From contig CANMZP010000005.1 in assembly GCA_947502355.1 (NCBI GenBank), positions 62,001 through 126,000 on the forward strand: 64,000 nt of DNA. The letters are read 5' to 3'. The stretch is from an uncultured Thalassotalea sp. (GTDB lineage: Bacteria > Pseudomonadota > Gammaproteobacteria > Enterobacterales > Alteromonadaceae). Under the pieces are notes generated by a model. It did not search any database and was not told the origin of the DNA. It saw nothing but the letters and a program-made list of their open reading frames with translations. The translations under genes were made by a program, and so were the position numbers. This document shows positions 45,698 through 54,414 of the stretch, piece after piece (position 1 is the first letter of the stretch; each line of letters begins with the position of its first letter).

Positions 45698-47080
45698 ATG
45701 AGAGTATTGCCAGTAGCGATTGTATTTTCACTGAGTGTTTTTGTGTATGGCTGTGAGTCTACGCAGCAAAGCCAATCGCAATCGGAGCCAACACCACCAA
45801 CAAACTCTCCATCTGCTAGTAGTCCATCAACGCCTAGTAGTGCCAGTCAGTCGCAAAGTCGTTCAAGCAGTCAAAGTAAATCAACCAGTCGTCAATCACC
45901 GTCAGCAAGTATGCCGTCTTCGAGAACCCCATCTAGGCAGCAATCGCAGCCCTCTAGTAGTGGCCAAAAGACGTCGCAATCTAGACAGCAGTCTCAACAG
46001 TCGAGTTCAACGGCGGATAGCCAGGCCAACGAGCCGTCCCAGCAACAAAACAATAATGGAGAGCAGGGGGAGCAATCTGAAAATGCCGAAAATATTTATA
46101 ATACCGATAGCCAATCATCAAGCGAACCTAAAGAGATAGATTTCTCAGAAGAAGAAAACAGTGCTGCAAGCGCGCAAAGCCAATCGCAAAGTGATAGCCA
46201 ATCGCAAAGTGATAGCCAGTCGCCAAGTGATAGTCAGTCGCAAAGTGATAGTCAGTCGCAAAGTGATAGTCAGTCGCAAAGTGATAGCCAGTCGCAAAGT
46301 GATAGCCAATCGCAAAGTGATAGTCAATCGCAAAGTGATAGCCAATCGCAAAGTGATAGCCAATCGCAAAGTGATAGTCAGTCGCAAAATGATAGCCAAT
46401 CACAAGAAAGTGGCGAATCTCAACCGGGAGGTCAGTCTCTGCCAGGGGCCCAATCACTGCCGAATAGTCAGTCTCAATCTGGTCGTCAATCCTCAACGGG
46501 CAATCAATCTATATCACCAGGGCAATCTCTGCCTCAAGGTCAAGCCGGCGGTCAGGGTGATCCTCAATCCATTGATGGCGGCGAAGCGGGTGGCAGTTTA
46601 ATTATCGGGGACATTGTCTCTGGCGAGCCAGTACTCACCCGGCAAGAGCGTTTGTCAAAACTCGAAGGCGAATTGCAGCAGGGCTTAAATGATTATGATG
46701 GCATGATCTTAGGTGAACGCGAGTATATACAAACCCGTGGTAGTGAACGAGGCAGTGAAGTGCCTGAAGAGGTTACCGATATTGGCGAGTTATTTGATGA
46801 TGTGCTTAATGGCGAAGCCGAATCGACAGCGGGGCAAAACGGTGGCAGTGAGCAAGCTTCTGCCGGTGTCATTGAAGGGGAAGTCAGTGACAAACCGCCT
46901 ATTACTAAACCGGGAAGCATTAAAAGCAAACCAGCGATTTATACGCCGCCGGTAGATATTCCTCGTGGGGATGATGACGATCTGGTTGCGAGGCAAATCA
47001 GGGAGGCCGCTATGCAAGAGCCAGATCCTGAGCTGCGTGAAAAGCTTTGGGAAGAATATCGTAAGTACAAAAATCAATAG
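45698..47080 (+). CDS. Ser/Gln-repeat lipoprotein, operon gene 2
   Basis: The 460-residue product has a signal with lipobox-like VYGC (Cys19) and Glu at +2, so outer-membrane sorting is likely. Residues 20-300 are low-complexity and rich in Ser and Gln, including 12 tandem SDSQSQ units. The final 150 residues are a conserved-looking acidic domain, with LTRQERLSKLEGELQQGLND and a C-terminal charged helix ending EEYRKYKNQ. The Ser/Gln tract is probably a disordered spacer or surface-exposed linker. No similar family is known to me. Gaps to genes 1 and 3 are eight bases each. Confidence 0.65.
   Translation: MRVLPVAIVFSLSVFVYGCESTQQSQSQSEPTPPTNSPSASSPSTPSSASQSQSRSSSQSKSTSRQSPSASMPSSRTPSRQQSQPSSSGQKTSQSRQQSQQSSSTADSQANEPSQQQNNNGEQGEQSENAENIYNTDSQSSSEPKEIDFSEEENSAASAQSQSQSDSQSQSDSQSPSDSQSQSDSQSQSDSQSQSDSQSQSDSQSQSDSQSQSDSQSQSDSQSQSDSQSQNDSQSQESGESQPGGQSLPGAQSLPNSQSQSGRQSSTGNQSISPGQSLPQGQAGGQGDPQSIDGGEAGGSLIIGDIVSGEPVLTRQERLSKLEGELQQGLNDYDGMILGEREYIQTRGSERGSEVPEEVTDIGELFDDVLNGEAESTAGQNGGSEQASAGVIEGEVSDKPPITKPGSIKSKPAIYTPPVDIPRGDDDDLVARQIREAAMQEPDPELREKLWEEYRKYKNQ
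46190..46405 (+). repeat. 12 tandem copies of an 18-base coding repeat
   Basis: Twelve uninterrupted units of AGTGATAGYCARTCGCAA, each encoding Ser-Asp-Ser-Gln-Ser-Gln. Variation is mostly silent (C/T and A/G at third positions). Unit 2 has a CCA (Pro) and the last unit starts AAT (Asn). The period is a multiple of three, so copy-number change would alter length without shifting the frame. Confidence 0.97.
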
Positions 47081-47088
47081 GAAACATT

Positions 47089-48276
47089 ATGTATAAATTC
47101 AACTTTGTTTTTACGGTTACCATATTATTGTCATCACTTTCATTGACGGGGTGTATCTCCACCACCGAAGTGAAAACAACGGAATTAACGCCGTTAAAGT
47201 TTGAGAATCAAATGCTACCTGAAGAGGAGCTTTTGGATGTAGGCATTACCATATTTGACCCTAGCTTAGACGCTTTGGTCGAAGAAGCTGAGGAGGATAT
47301 GCCGACATTTCCTGAGATCCGCATTGCCGAAGCAAGATACTTACCGTTTTTATTGATGGAAACCATACAGTCTACCGGAGCTTGGGGCGCGGTAAGGATC
47401 ATACCGAGTGAACTTGAGGCCGTAGATGTTACGGTAAAAGGCAAAATCATTAAATCGGATGGTGAACAATTAATTGTTGATATTGACGTTTTTGACAGTA
47501 AAGGTCAGCGTTGGTATAGCAAAACCTATGATGAAAAAGCCAGTCAATACGCCTACACAACACGTAATCAAATTGGCAATGAACCCTTTCAAAACCTATA
47601 CAACAAAATCGCTAATGATTTACTTATCTACCGGGAAAAACTGGCCTCTAATGAGTTGCGGGAGCTGCGCTTGGTCTCGGAGTTGAAATTTGCTAAACGA
47701 TTTGCCGAGCAGCAGTTTTCGGCGTATTTAAGCCAAAATGAACAAGGCATTGTTAGTGTTGACCGATTACCTGCACAAGGCGAACCAGTGTTAATGCAAA
47801 TCAAACAAATTCGTGAGCGTGACTACCTGTTTATCGATACTTTGCAAGAGTACTACTCAAGTTATGCTAAAGAAATGCAGCCACCATACAAACAGTGGCG
47901 CCAAGAGAGCTATCAAGAAGTGATCTCGATGCGAGAAATGCAACGTAAAGCCACTAATGAAAAGATGCTTGGTGCTGTTGCTATTATTGCCGGTATTTTA
48001 GGTGCGGGTAATTCAGACGGCTCTGTTAGAGCGGCAAGTATGATAGGGGTGACCGCAGGGGGCTACTTAATTAAAAGCGGCATGGATCGCTCCGATGAAG
48101 CCCTTATTCATGTTGAAGCATTAGAAGAGCTTGGCGATTCATTTGAAGCCAGTATCGAGTCACAAGTGATTGAATTAGAAGACCGTTCGGTTACTTTAAC
48201 GGGCACGGTAACCAATCAATATCAACAATGGCAACAGATTTTGAAAGAAATGTACGATTTGAATTACGGTGAGTAA
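47089..48276 (+). CDS. Lipoprotein of unknown family, operon gene 3
   Basis: The 395-residue product has a lipobox LTGC (Cys22) and Ile at +2, suggesting outer-membrane sorting. The N-terminal half is a mixed alpha/beta domain (FDPSLDALVEEA through a VTVKGKIIKSDGEQLIVDIDVFDSKG hairpin) that resembles small envelope lipoprotein folds, but no family can be named. The C-terminal half contains a glycine/alanine hydrophobic segment (about 300-335) that may insert in a membrane. The gap to gene 4 is 71 bases, one of the two largest in the operon. Confidence 0.62.
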   Translation: MYKFNFVFTVTILLSSLSLTGCISTTEVKTTELTPLKFENQMLPEEELLDVGITIFDPSLDALVEEAEEDMPTFPEIRIAEARYLPFLLMETIQSTGAWGAVRIIPSELEAVDVTVKGKIIKSDGEQLIVDIDVFDSKGQRWYSKTYDEKASQYAYTTRNQIGNEPFQNLYNKIANDLLIYREKLASNELRELRLVSELKFAKRFAEQQFSAYLSQNEQGIVSVDRLPAQGEPVLMQIKQIRERDYLFIDTLQEYYSSYAKEMQPPYKQWRQESYQEVISMREMQRKATNEKMLGAVAIIAGILGAGNSDGSVRAASMIGVTAGGYLIKSGMDRSDEALIHVEALEELGDSFEASIESQVIELEDRSVTLTGTVTNQYQQWQQILKEMYDLNYGE

Positions 48277-48347
48277 TTTTATGGTGTCAGATGTGGATTT
48301 ATAGTCTATAAGTAATAATTAAAGCAAAAATAATAATAGGTAAGTAG

Positions 48348-49868
48348 TTGAATATTAACCAATCTAATCAAAATGACAAACCTGAACCAAACTCTGGTGT
48401 TTCGCTAAACATTGCAGGGCAGGGGGATGGTTTATTGTCGCGACTACAACACTTGATAAAAAATCAAACCAAACCCATGGTGGCGATTTTTGCCCTAGTG
48501 CTACTTGCAATCATGGTGATTTTTTTCCTTCCCAAACAGGTGCAACCACTCGAAGAAGTTTCTGCTGAAAAGTTCGTACGACAAGAGCTTAGCAAACCCA
48601 TCGAAGAGTCCCCCTGGCAAGAAGCACAACTGGCTAAGTACCGTAAGGAAGCTCAGGAAATTTTGGCTCAAGTTGTCGATAAAAAAACACGGTTAGAAAA
48701 TAAGCAGGTTAATCAGTGGGCAATGTCGGAATTTTCACTGGCGATGGAATCCGCAACTCAGGGGGATGTGGAATATCGAACCCAAGCGTTTGAAAAGGCT
48801 ATCACCTCTTATCAGCAAGCATTAAGGGGGCTAACAGCTATCGAAGGGCAATTAGAAAGCAAATTCGCTCAATTTTTATCAAAAGGCTTAACCGCCATCG
48901 ACAATAAAGACAGTCAACTTGCCAAACAACAGCTGCGAATTGCCGCGGCCATTGAGCCGAACAACGAACGTGTTATTAATGCGCTATCGCGTGCTGACGT
49001 ATTAAGTGACGTCATTAACTTAGTAAATGATGGCAAAAATGCCATGTCAGCGCGAAAATTCAAACAGGCCGAACAACTTTTTATACAAGCCAGTCAACTC
49101 GACCCCGATTCGGTTTGGGTGAAGACCCATTTAACAAAAGCGCAGGAGTCCATTACCTCATCAAATTTTTCCCGTGCTATGTCAAAAGGTTATCAATTGT
49201 TGGCCGATAAACAATATCAGCAAGCTATCGGTCAATTTCAGCAAGCCAAACAAATAGAGCCTCAAGACCCAAGTGTTGATGAAGCGATTAAACAAGCAAA
49301 AAATCAGCAAAAATCGGCGCAGATTGCCCAAAAAATGCAACAAGCAAAACAGTTGGAAGATGAAGAATTGTGGAGTAAAGCAAACAGCTTATATGAGCAA
49401 GTGCTAGAGCTTGATAACAGTGTTGTGGATGCTCGCATTGGTGAAATTCAAGCAAAGCAACGAGCTAAACTCGATACCACGCTAGTCAATATTTTAAAAT
49501 TGCCCCAGCGGTTAACCGAAAATAATGTCTATCGACAAGCCCAATATATCGTAGGGCAGGCGGATAAGTTGGCCAAGAAAGGGCCGCGATTAAACAATCA
49601 ACTTGCGCAAATTAAGACGCTTTTTACACAGTTACAGATACCGGTTGACCTCGTTATCGAATCCGATAATCAAACGCAAATTAAGGTGGTCAGGGGGGAA
49701 ACGCTAGGAAATTTTGCCACGAAAAAACTGACCCTCAAACCTGGGCAATATATCTTACTTGGGTCAAGGGAAGGCTACCGTGATGTCCGTAAAGAAGTCA
49801 TGTTAATGCCTAATAGCCAGAACACAAAAATTGAAATCGCATGTCGTGAAAAGGTGAAAAATGGATGA
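48348..49868 (+). CDS. Single-pass membrane TPR protein, operon gene 4
   Basis: The 506-residue product starts at TTG preceded by TAATAGG. Residues 1-42 are polar and probably cytoplasmic, 43-63 form one membrane helix, and the rest would be periplasmic. That part shows repeated TPR-like units (about 140-380, for example FKQAEQLFIQASQLDPDS and YQQAIGQFQQAKQIEPQDPS). A C-terminal small beta domain (about 425-500) follows, with LVIESDNQTQIKVV and LKPGQYILLGSREGYRDVRKEV, PEGA-like in character. It overlaps gene 5 by four bases, so the two products are probably partners. Confidence 0.68.
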   Translation: MNINQSNQNDKPEPNSGVSLNIAGQGDGLLSRLQHLIKNQTKPMVAIFALVLLAIMVIFFLPKQVQPLEEVSAEKFVRQELSKPIEESPWQEAQLAKYRKEAQEILAQVVDKKTRLENKQVNQWAMSEFSLAMESATQGDVEYRTQAFEKAITSYQQALRGLTAIEGQLESKFAQFLSKGLTAIDNKDSQLAKQQLRIAAAIEPNNERVINALSRADVLSDVINLVNDGKNAMSARKFKQAEQLFIQASQLDPDSVWVKTHLTKAQESITSSNFSRAMSKGYQLLADKQYQQAIGQFQQAKQIEPQDPSVDEAIKQAKNQQKSAQIAQKMQQAKQLEDEELWSKANSLYEQVLELDNSVVDARIGEIQAKQRAKLDTTLVNILKLPQRLTENNVYRQAQYIVGQADKLAKKGPRLNNQLAQIKTLFTQLQIPVDLVIESDNQTQIKVVRGETLGNFATKKLTLKPGQYILLGSREGYRDVRKEVMLMPNSQNTKIEIACREKVKNG

Positions 49869-51958
49869 TGGTAACTGAGCCGGATAATAAATCGTCCTTA
49901 GCACAAGGGACTGATGAAGAAATGCTAGTGGCTACCAACTATGTGCCGGCGGCCGCAAGAGTAAAACATACTAAGAAACCAATCTGGTCTTGGCAACGAA
50001 GTTTATTGGTTGTTGCGGTGATAACCGCATTGGCTATTATTGCTTTTCTTATTCTGGCAAAATCGGTGGTCATTAAATTAACGCCACTAAGCCAAGCGTA
50101 TCAATTATCTGGTGCATTGCATATTACCTTGGGTGAGCGCACGTTAATGTTGCCCGGCGATTATCAAATTAATGCAACTTTAACGGGGTATTATCCTTTA
50201 CAACAAGATTTCGTTGTCGCAAAAGACACACAGCAGCAAGCAGAATTTGTGTTCACGCCACTGCCTGGAGAGCTGCAACTCGACCTTAATGTTGATGTAC
50301 CAGTCGAGGTATTGGCTAATGGCGAACTTTATCCCAATGAAAATGGACTAATAACTCAGTTACCTGCTGGTGAATATCAACTTGTCATCAAGGCAGAGAA
50401 TTATTTTGAACAGACGGCATCGGTGATCATAGAAGGTAAGGAAATTCGTCAAGACCTTGCCATCACGCTGATGCCCGCCTGGGCCGATATTCGTATTATC
50501 AGTGAGCCCGAGGGGGCAAAAGTTTTTGATCAAGACACCTACCTTGGCATCACGCCACTGAACGCGCCGTTGCTACAAGGTGAGCATACCTTGAAAGTTG
50601 AGAAAATGGGCTTTACCGCGACCACTCGGATTGTTTCTGTTGTCGCCTCCAAGCATCAAGAATTGCCATTAATAAACCTTTTTCCATTGCTTGGGGAGCT
50701 ATCCGTTACCTCAATCCCAAGTGGTGCCAGTGTCACGCTTGGAGAGCAATTTTTGGGTAAAACGCCACTCAATGTCAATGTTGAGCCAGACAAGCTGGCC
50801 AATTTACGCTTATTTAAGGAGGGATTTGTTTCTTCAAGTCAGCGCCTTGTTGTCCCATCAGGGCAAAAGCTCAATAAACATGTGCAGTTAAAGCAAGTTA
50901 CTGCCCGGGTAAACTTTAAAGCCACGCCTGAAGATGCGCTCATTTACATTAATGACCGATTAATGGGGCGCGCTAACCAGAGTTTCGAGTTACCGAGCTC
51001 GGAGCAAAAAATCCGTATTGAAAAAGACGGCTATGTAAGTCATGAACAAACCCTGTTGCCAAACCCTGAAATGGATCAAGTCGTTAATATCAGCCTTAAA
51101 ACGAAAGAACAACATCGCTTTGAAAACCTACCTGAATTTATTGATACTGAACTGTCCGGTCGTTTAAAGCTGTTTAAACCTAAAGATACCTTCACCATGG
51201 GGGCTTCTCGTCGTGAGCAAGGAAGACGAGCCAATGAAGTAAGAAAAACGGTGAATGTTAGCCGAGCGTTTTACATGGGAACAAAAGAAGTCACCAACCA
51301 TGAGTTTAGAAATTTTTTGCAAACCCATTCATCGGGTAATTTCAAAGGCCATAGCCTTAATGCCAGCCGCCAACCTGTGGTTGAGGTAACTTGGCTACAA
51401 GCGGTTGAATATTGCAACTGGCTGTCAACAAGGCAGAACCTAAAACCGGTTTATACGATTGATAAAGATAATACCGTGACCTTTGACTTTAATAATAACG
51501 GTTACCGTTTGCCTACCGAGGCTGAATGGGTATGGAGCAGTCGCTTCGAACAAGGCAGCATGCTTAAGTTCCCGTGGGGGACACAACTACCACCAAAAGG
51601 AAAGGCGGGTAATTATGCTGATGTCACAGGGGCGCCAATTTTAGGCATCATCATTACCAATTATAACGATGGTTTTATTACCAGTGCGCCAGTGGGCAGT
51701 TTTGCGGCCAATACGAAAGGCTTATTTGATTTAGGTGGTAATGTGGCCGAGTGGTTGCATGATTACTACCAGATAGGTACAGGGCTATCGATGAAAGTAG
51801 AAAAAGATCCATTAGGACCACTTAAAGGCGATTATCACGTCATTCGAGGTTCGAGTTGGGCGCACGGCAGTTTAACGGAGTTGCGTTTATCGTTTAGAGA
51901 TTATTCCAATAAGAAGCGTAACGATCTTGGCTTTCGTATTGCGCGAAATGCCTTTTAA
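49865..51958 (+). CDS. Membrane PEGA-repeat protein with formylglycine-enzyme fold, operon gene 5
   Basis: The 697-residue product has a membrane helix at about 46-66. PEGA-like beta-sandwich repeats follow in the periplasm (about 205-270, 275-345, 347-412; SEPEGAKVFDQDTYLGITPL is typical). The C-terminal FGE-sulfatase/SUMF1-type fold (435-697) shows FTMGAS, TKEVTNHEFRNFL, YRLPTEAEWVW, GNVAEWLHD and RGSSWAHGSLTELRLSFRDY. The paired Cys that do the chemistry in true formylglycine-generating enzymes are missing. It is therefore likely a binding or scaffold protein rather than a sulfatase activator. Confidence 0.8.
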   Translation: MMVTEPDNKSSLAQGTDEEMLVATNYVPAAARVKHTKKPIWSWQRSLLVVAVITALAIIAFLILAKSVVIKLTPLSQAYQLSGALHITLGERTLMLPGDYQINATLTGYYPLQQDFVVAKDTQQQAEFVFTPLPGELQLDLNVDVPVEVLANGELYPNENGLITQLPAGEYQLVIKAENYFEQTASVIIEGKEIRQDLAITLMPAWADIRIISEPEGAKVFDQDTYLGITPLNAPLLQGEHTLKVEKMGFTATTRIVSVVASKHQELPLINLFPLLGELSVTSIPSGASVTLGEQFLGKTPLNVNVEPDKLANLRLFKEGFVSSSQRLVVPSGQKLNKHVQLKQVTARVNFKATPEDALIYINDRLMGRANQSFELPSSEQKIRIEKDGYVSHEQTLLPNPEMDQVVNISLKTKEQHRFENLPEFIDTELSGRLKLFKPKDTFTMGASRREQGRRANEVRKTVNVSRAFYMGTKEVTNHEFRNFLQTHSSGNFKGHSLNASRQPVVEVTWLQAVEYCNWLSTRQNLKPVYTIDKDNTVTFDFNNNGYRLPTEAEWVWSSRFEQGSMLKFPWGTQLPPKGKAGNYADVTGAPILGIIITNYNDGFITSAPVGSFAANTKGLFDLGGNVAEWLHDYYQIGTGLSMKVEKDPLGPLKGDYHVIRGSSWAHGSLTELRLSFRDYSNKKRNDLGFRIARNAF

Positions 51959-51973
51959 ATGGGGAAAGCTAAT

Positions 51974-52297
51974 ATGAAAAAATTGTCTATTTTAGTGTTT
52001 GCTATTGTCGGTTTTAGTACGCCGTGTTTTGGTTTTGAAAATGAGCCTATTGATAATACGTTGCAAAAGGCTGATGAACTTGGCAAAGGCAAAGAGCAAC
52101 CGGTTTTGCTTAAAGAACAAGGTAAAACCTCGCAACCATACCTAATCGAGGCAGGACCTTCAATCATACCATTTCGCCTAGACTTAGCTCCGTCAGTGAA
52201 AGGTTTAATGCCAGCAACCCCCTCACAACAAGAAACGTTTAAACCATCTGAAACCATTTCAGAGGATTTATCTGTCTCATTTCCCATTGATATTTAA
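51974..52297 (+). CDS. Small secreted protein, operon gene 6
   Basis: The 107-residue product has a clear signal peptide (1-20, ending CFG) and a mature part of about 87 residues rich in Pro, Ser and Glu that looks partly disordered. I chose ATG 51974, with GGGGAAA at good distance, over the ATG at 51959. No family is recognised. It lies just before the channel gene and may be a small periplasmic component. Confidence 0.6.
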   Translation: MKKLSILVFAIVGFSTPCFGFENEPIDNTLQKADELGKGKEQPVLLKEQGKTSQPYLIEAGPSIIPFRLDLAPSVKGLMPATPSQQETFKPSETISEDLSVSFPIDI

Positions 52298-52308
52298 GGT
52301 CATCATAA

Positions 52309-53115
52309 ATGAAAAAAACACCCGCATCTGAATTTATATACCAACTAATATCCTTGCTTATTGCCATTATTTTGGTACACGCCGTGTATGTCACCGTGAT
52401 CCGACCGAATGCACAAACGATCTTGGCCCAGCAGCAGGCACAACAAGAAGCTGGCAGTATGGTGACCGATCAACGCTCTATTTATCTGGTTTTAAAAGAT
52501 TACGAGCAAGAAACGTGTTTAATTTTAATGCTTTGGGCCATGATGATAATGGGCTATAAGGCAAAATTGGCCATTAAAGAAAATGAAATGTTCGCGCAAA
52601 CCATGCTCAGTGTAAAGGAGGGCACCAGTATATTGCCCGAAGATGCCCGCAATTTATGCCGCACCTTGCAGGAGTTGCCCGATGACAAACAATCAATGCT
52701 GGCGCCAAGAACGTTACTGATTTCATTAAAACGATTTTCAACCACTGCCAGTGTTGCCGCGGTTGCAACGGCCATCAAAGATATTTGTGATACCGAGTCA
52801 GACCGTCTTGACAGTGAATTGGCCATGGTACGCTATATTACCTGGGCCATTCCATCAATTGGCTTTATTGGCACCGTCCGTGGTATTGGCGATGCATTGG
52901 GACAGGCCCATTTAGCCGTGGAGGGCGATATTATTGGCGTAACCAGTAGCTTAGGGGTGGCCTTTAACTCAACATTTATCGCCTTGGTGATCAGTATTTT
53001 TATTATGTTTTTTACCCACCAATTGCAATTGATGCAAGAAAGGTTGGTGCAAAATACCCAAAGTTTTTGCGATAACAACTTGCTTAATCACTTAAAAGTT
53101 CAAGCCAGTAGTTAG
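52309..53115 (+). CDS. MotA/TolQ/ExbB-family proton-channel subunit, operon gene 7
   Basis: The 268-residue inner-membrane protein has four hydrophobic segments (about 12-30, 68-83, 175-193, 215-236). The family signatures lie on the last two: IPSIGFIGTVRGIGDAL (181-197), equivalent to the PLLGLLGTVxG motif, and SSLGVAFNSTFIAL (213-226), with the small/Thr residues that line the ion path. Between helices 2 and 3 is a cytoplasmic helical domain of about 90 residues. ExbB/TolQ/MotA proteins form pentamers around two copies of an ExbD/TolR/MotB partner. The likely partners here are genes 9 and 10. Confidence 0.88.
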   Translation: MKKTPASEFIYQLISLLIAIILVHAVYVTVIRPNAQTILAQQQAQQEAGSMVTDQRSIYLVLKDYEQETCLILMLWAMMIMGYKAKLAIKENEMFAQTMLSVKEGTSILPEDARNLCRTLQELPDDKQSMLAPRTLLISLKRFSTTASVAAVATAIKDICDTESDRLDSELAMVRYITWAIPSIGFIGTVRGIGDALGQAHLAVEGDIIGVTSSLGVAFNSTFIALVISIFIMFFTHQLQLMQERLVQNTQSFCDNNLLNHLKVQASS

Positions 53116-53124
53116 GGGACGCTG

Positions 53125-54414
53125 ATGTCAGTGATGGTAATTGATATAAACGATCAGGCAATCACATTCATGCTTTCTCAGCAAAGCATGAGTCAGTCTG
53201 GGTATGCTTTTGTCGATGAGCAAAACATCCTGTTTGGTGAAGAAGCCCGTCAGGCGGGAAAAAAAGCACCGCTGCAGTGTTTTCATCATTATTGGCAACA
53301 AATTAATGATGAACCAATACACAGTAAAAATGGTGATGTTCATAGCCATGTCGACTTGGTGTACTGGCAACTGTATCAACTGTCGCAAGAGCAGGCGAAA
53401 CTTGGCAAAGCCGAATCCGTCATTTTATTGGTGCCCAATTACTATAATGGCAAGCAGTTATCAATCTTGCTTGGCGTGTGTAAAGCATGTCAATTAAACG
53501 TGGTCGAGATAATCGCCAATGATGTGGCTAAGGCCTATAGCGGTTTACACCATTTAAATTTACCCACCAACACAATGCAACTCCTTGATATAGACTTGCA
53601 TCAATGTCGTTTGAGTCAGTGTTTTGTTGAGGATGAGATCCGTACAACCGGCGAGCAGGTGTTTGCAAAAAAGGGGGTGCATCAGCTTTATCAGGAAATG
53701 GCTGACTGGTTAAATAAACGGTTTATCAGTGAGTGTCGTTTTGATGCGTATCACCAAGGCCAGACTGAGCAGATATTGGCTACCCATACCCTTAAATTAC
53801 TATGCGATAATTGGCAAGGTTCGGTTTTTGATGTTGAAATAAACGAACATAAAATACAAGTAAATCAACAAGAGGTGAGCCAACTTGTTGGTCAGTTTTT
53901 TGACTTTTTATTACCCGCAATCATTGATGATATCCCTTTGGTGATAGCCCCGGCGATGGCTGATTTGGCAAAGCATTATTCTCTTTTGGCATCGAAACCA
54001 CAAGTGGCGCTTAGCTATGACGATATCTTCCATGCTTTAGTAACAAAAAACTGTCGAACCAGCAGCGATGCACCTTTATATGTTCAGCGAACGCTAGTTG
54101 CGAATGGCTTTGTGAATCAAGTAAAAGAACATGCCAGTCACATTGTACTGGCCGACCGAGCTTACCCACTTGCTAAGCAACCTATCTATATTAATGCTAA
54201 TCCAAATCAACCGCTATCCTTGCAAGCACAAGACACTAGTTGTTTAAAATTAGCGACAGACGGTACCTTGCAACTGCTGTTAGATAGTCAGGTACAAGTC
54301 AATGATATCCGCGCAATTGATGGTCAGACATTGCATTGCAGTGATGAAATTAAAGTTGCATCGAGTGTCTTTCGGCTGATTAAAGTAGAACAGGACGTGA
54401 ATTGGGATGGCTAA
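53125..54414 (+). CDS. Degenerate Hsp70/actin-fold protein, operon gene 8
   Basis: The 429-residue product has no signal or membrane segment and is presumably cytoplasmic. It follows the Hsp70/actin ATPase layout. A first beta strand VMVIDINDQAITF stands where DnaK has its first phosphate loop, then ILFGEEARQAG. AESVILLVPNYYNGKQLSILLGVCKACQLNVVEIIANDVAKAYSG closely follows the Hsp70 VPAYF...AGLEVLRIINEPTAAA pattern. LLDIDLHQCRLSQCFV fills the second phosphate site. The usual Gly-rich GGGT and Thr residues are missing, so ATP hydrolysis is uncertain. It overlaps gene 9 by eight bases. Confidence 0.6.
   Translation: MSVMVIDINDQAITFMLSQQSMSQSGYAFVDEQNILFGEEARQAGKKAPLQCFHHYWQQINDEPIHSKNGDVHSHVDLVYWQLYQLSQEQAKLGKAESVILLVPNYYNGKQLSILLGVCKACQLNVVEIIANDVAKAYSGLHHLNLPTNTMQLLDIDLHQCRLSQCFVEDEIRTTGEQVFAKKGVHQLYQEMADWLNKRFISECRFDAYHQGQTEQILATHTLKLLCDNWQGSVFDVEINEHKIQVNQQEVSQLVGQFFDFLLPAIIDDIPLVIAPAMADLAKHYSLLASKPQVALSYDDIFHALVTKNCRTSSDAPLYVQRTLVANGFVNQVKEHASHIVLADRAYPLAKQPIYINANPNQPLSLQAQDTSCLKLATDGTLQLLLDSQVQVNDIRAIDGQTLHCSDEIKVASSVFRLIKVEQDVNWDG

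Noticed and set aside
46190-46405. CRISPR-like repeat array
   Set aside because: The units are contiguous with no unique spacers and encode protein in frame.
46128-46601. Long open frames on both strands over the Ser/Gln repeat region
   Set aside because: They are shadows of the 18-base repeat in other frames (for example minus-strand Tyr-His-Phe-Ala repeats). They lack ribosome-binding sites and independent protein character.
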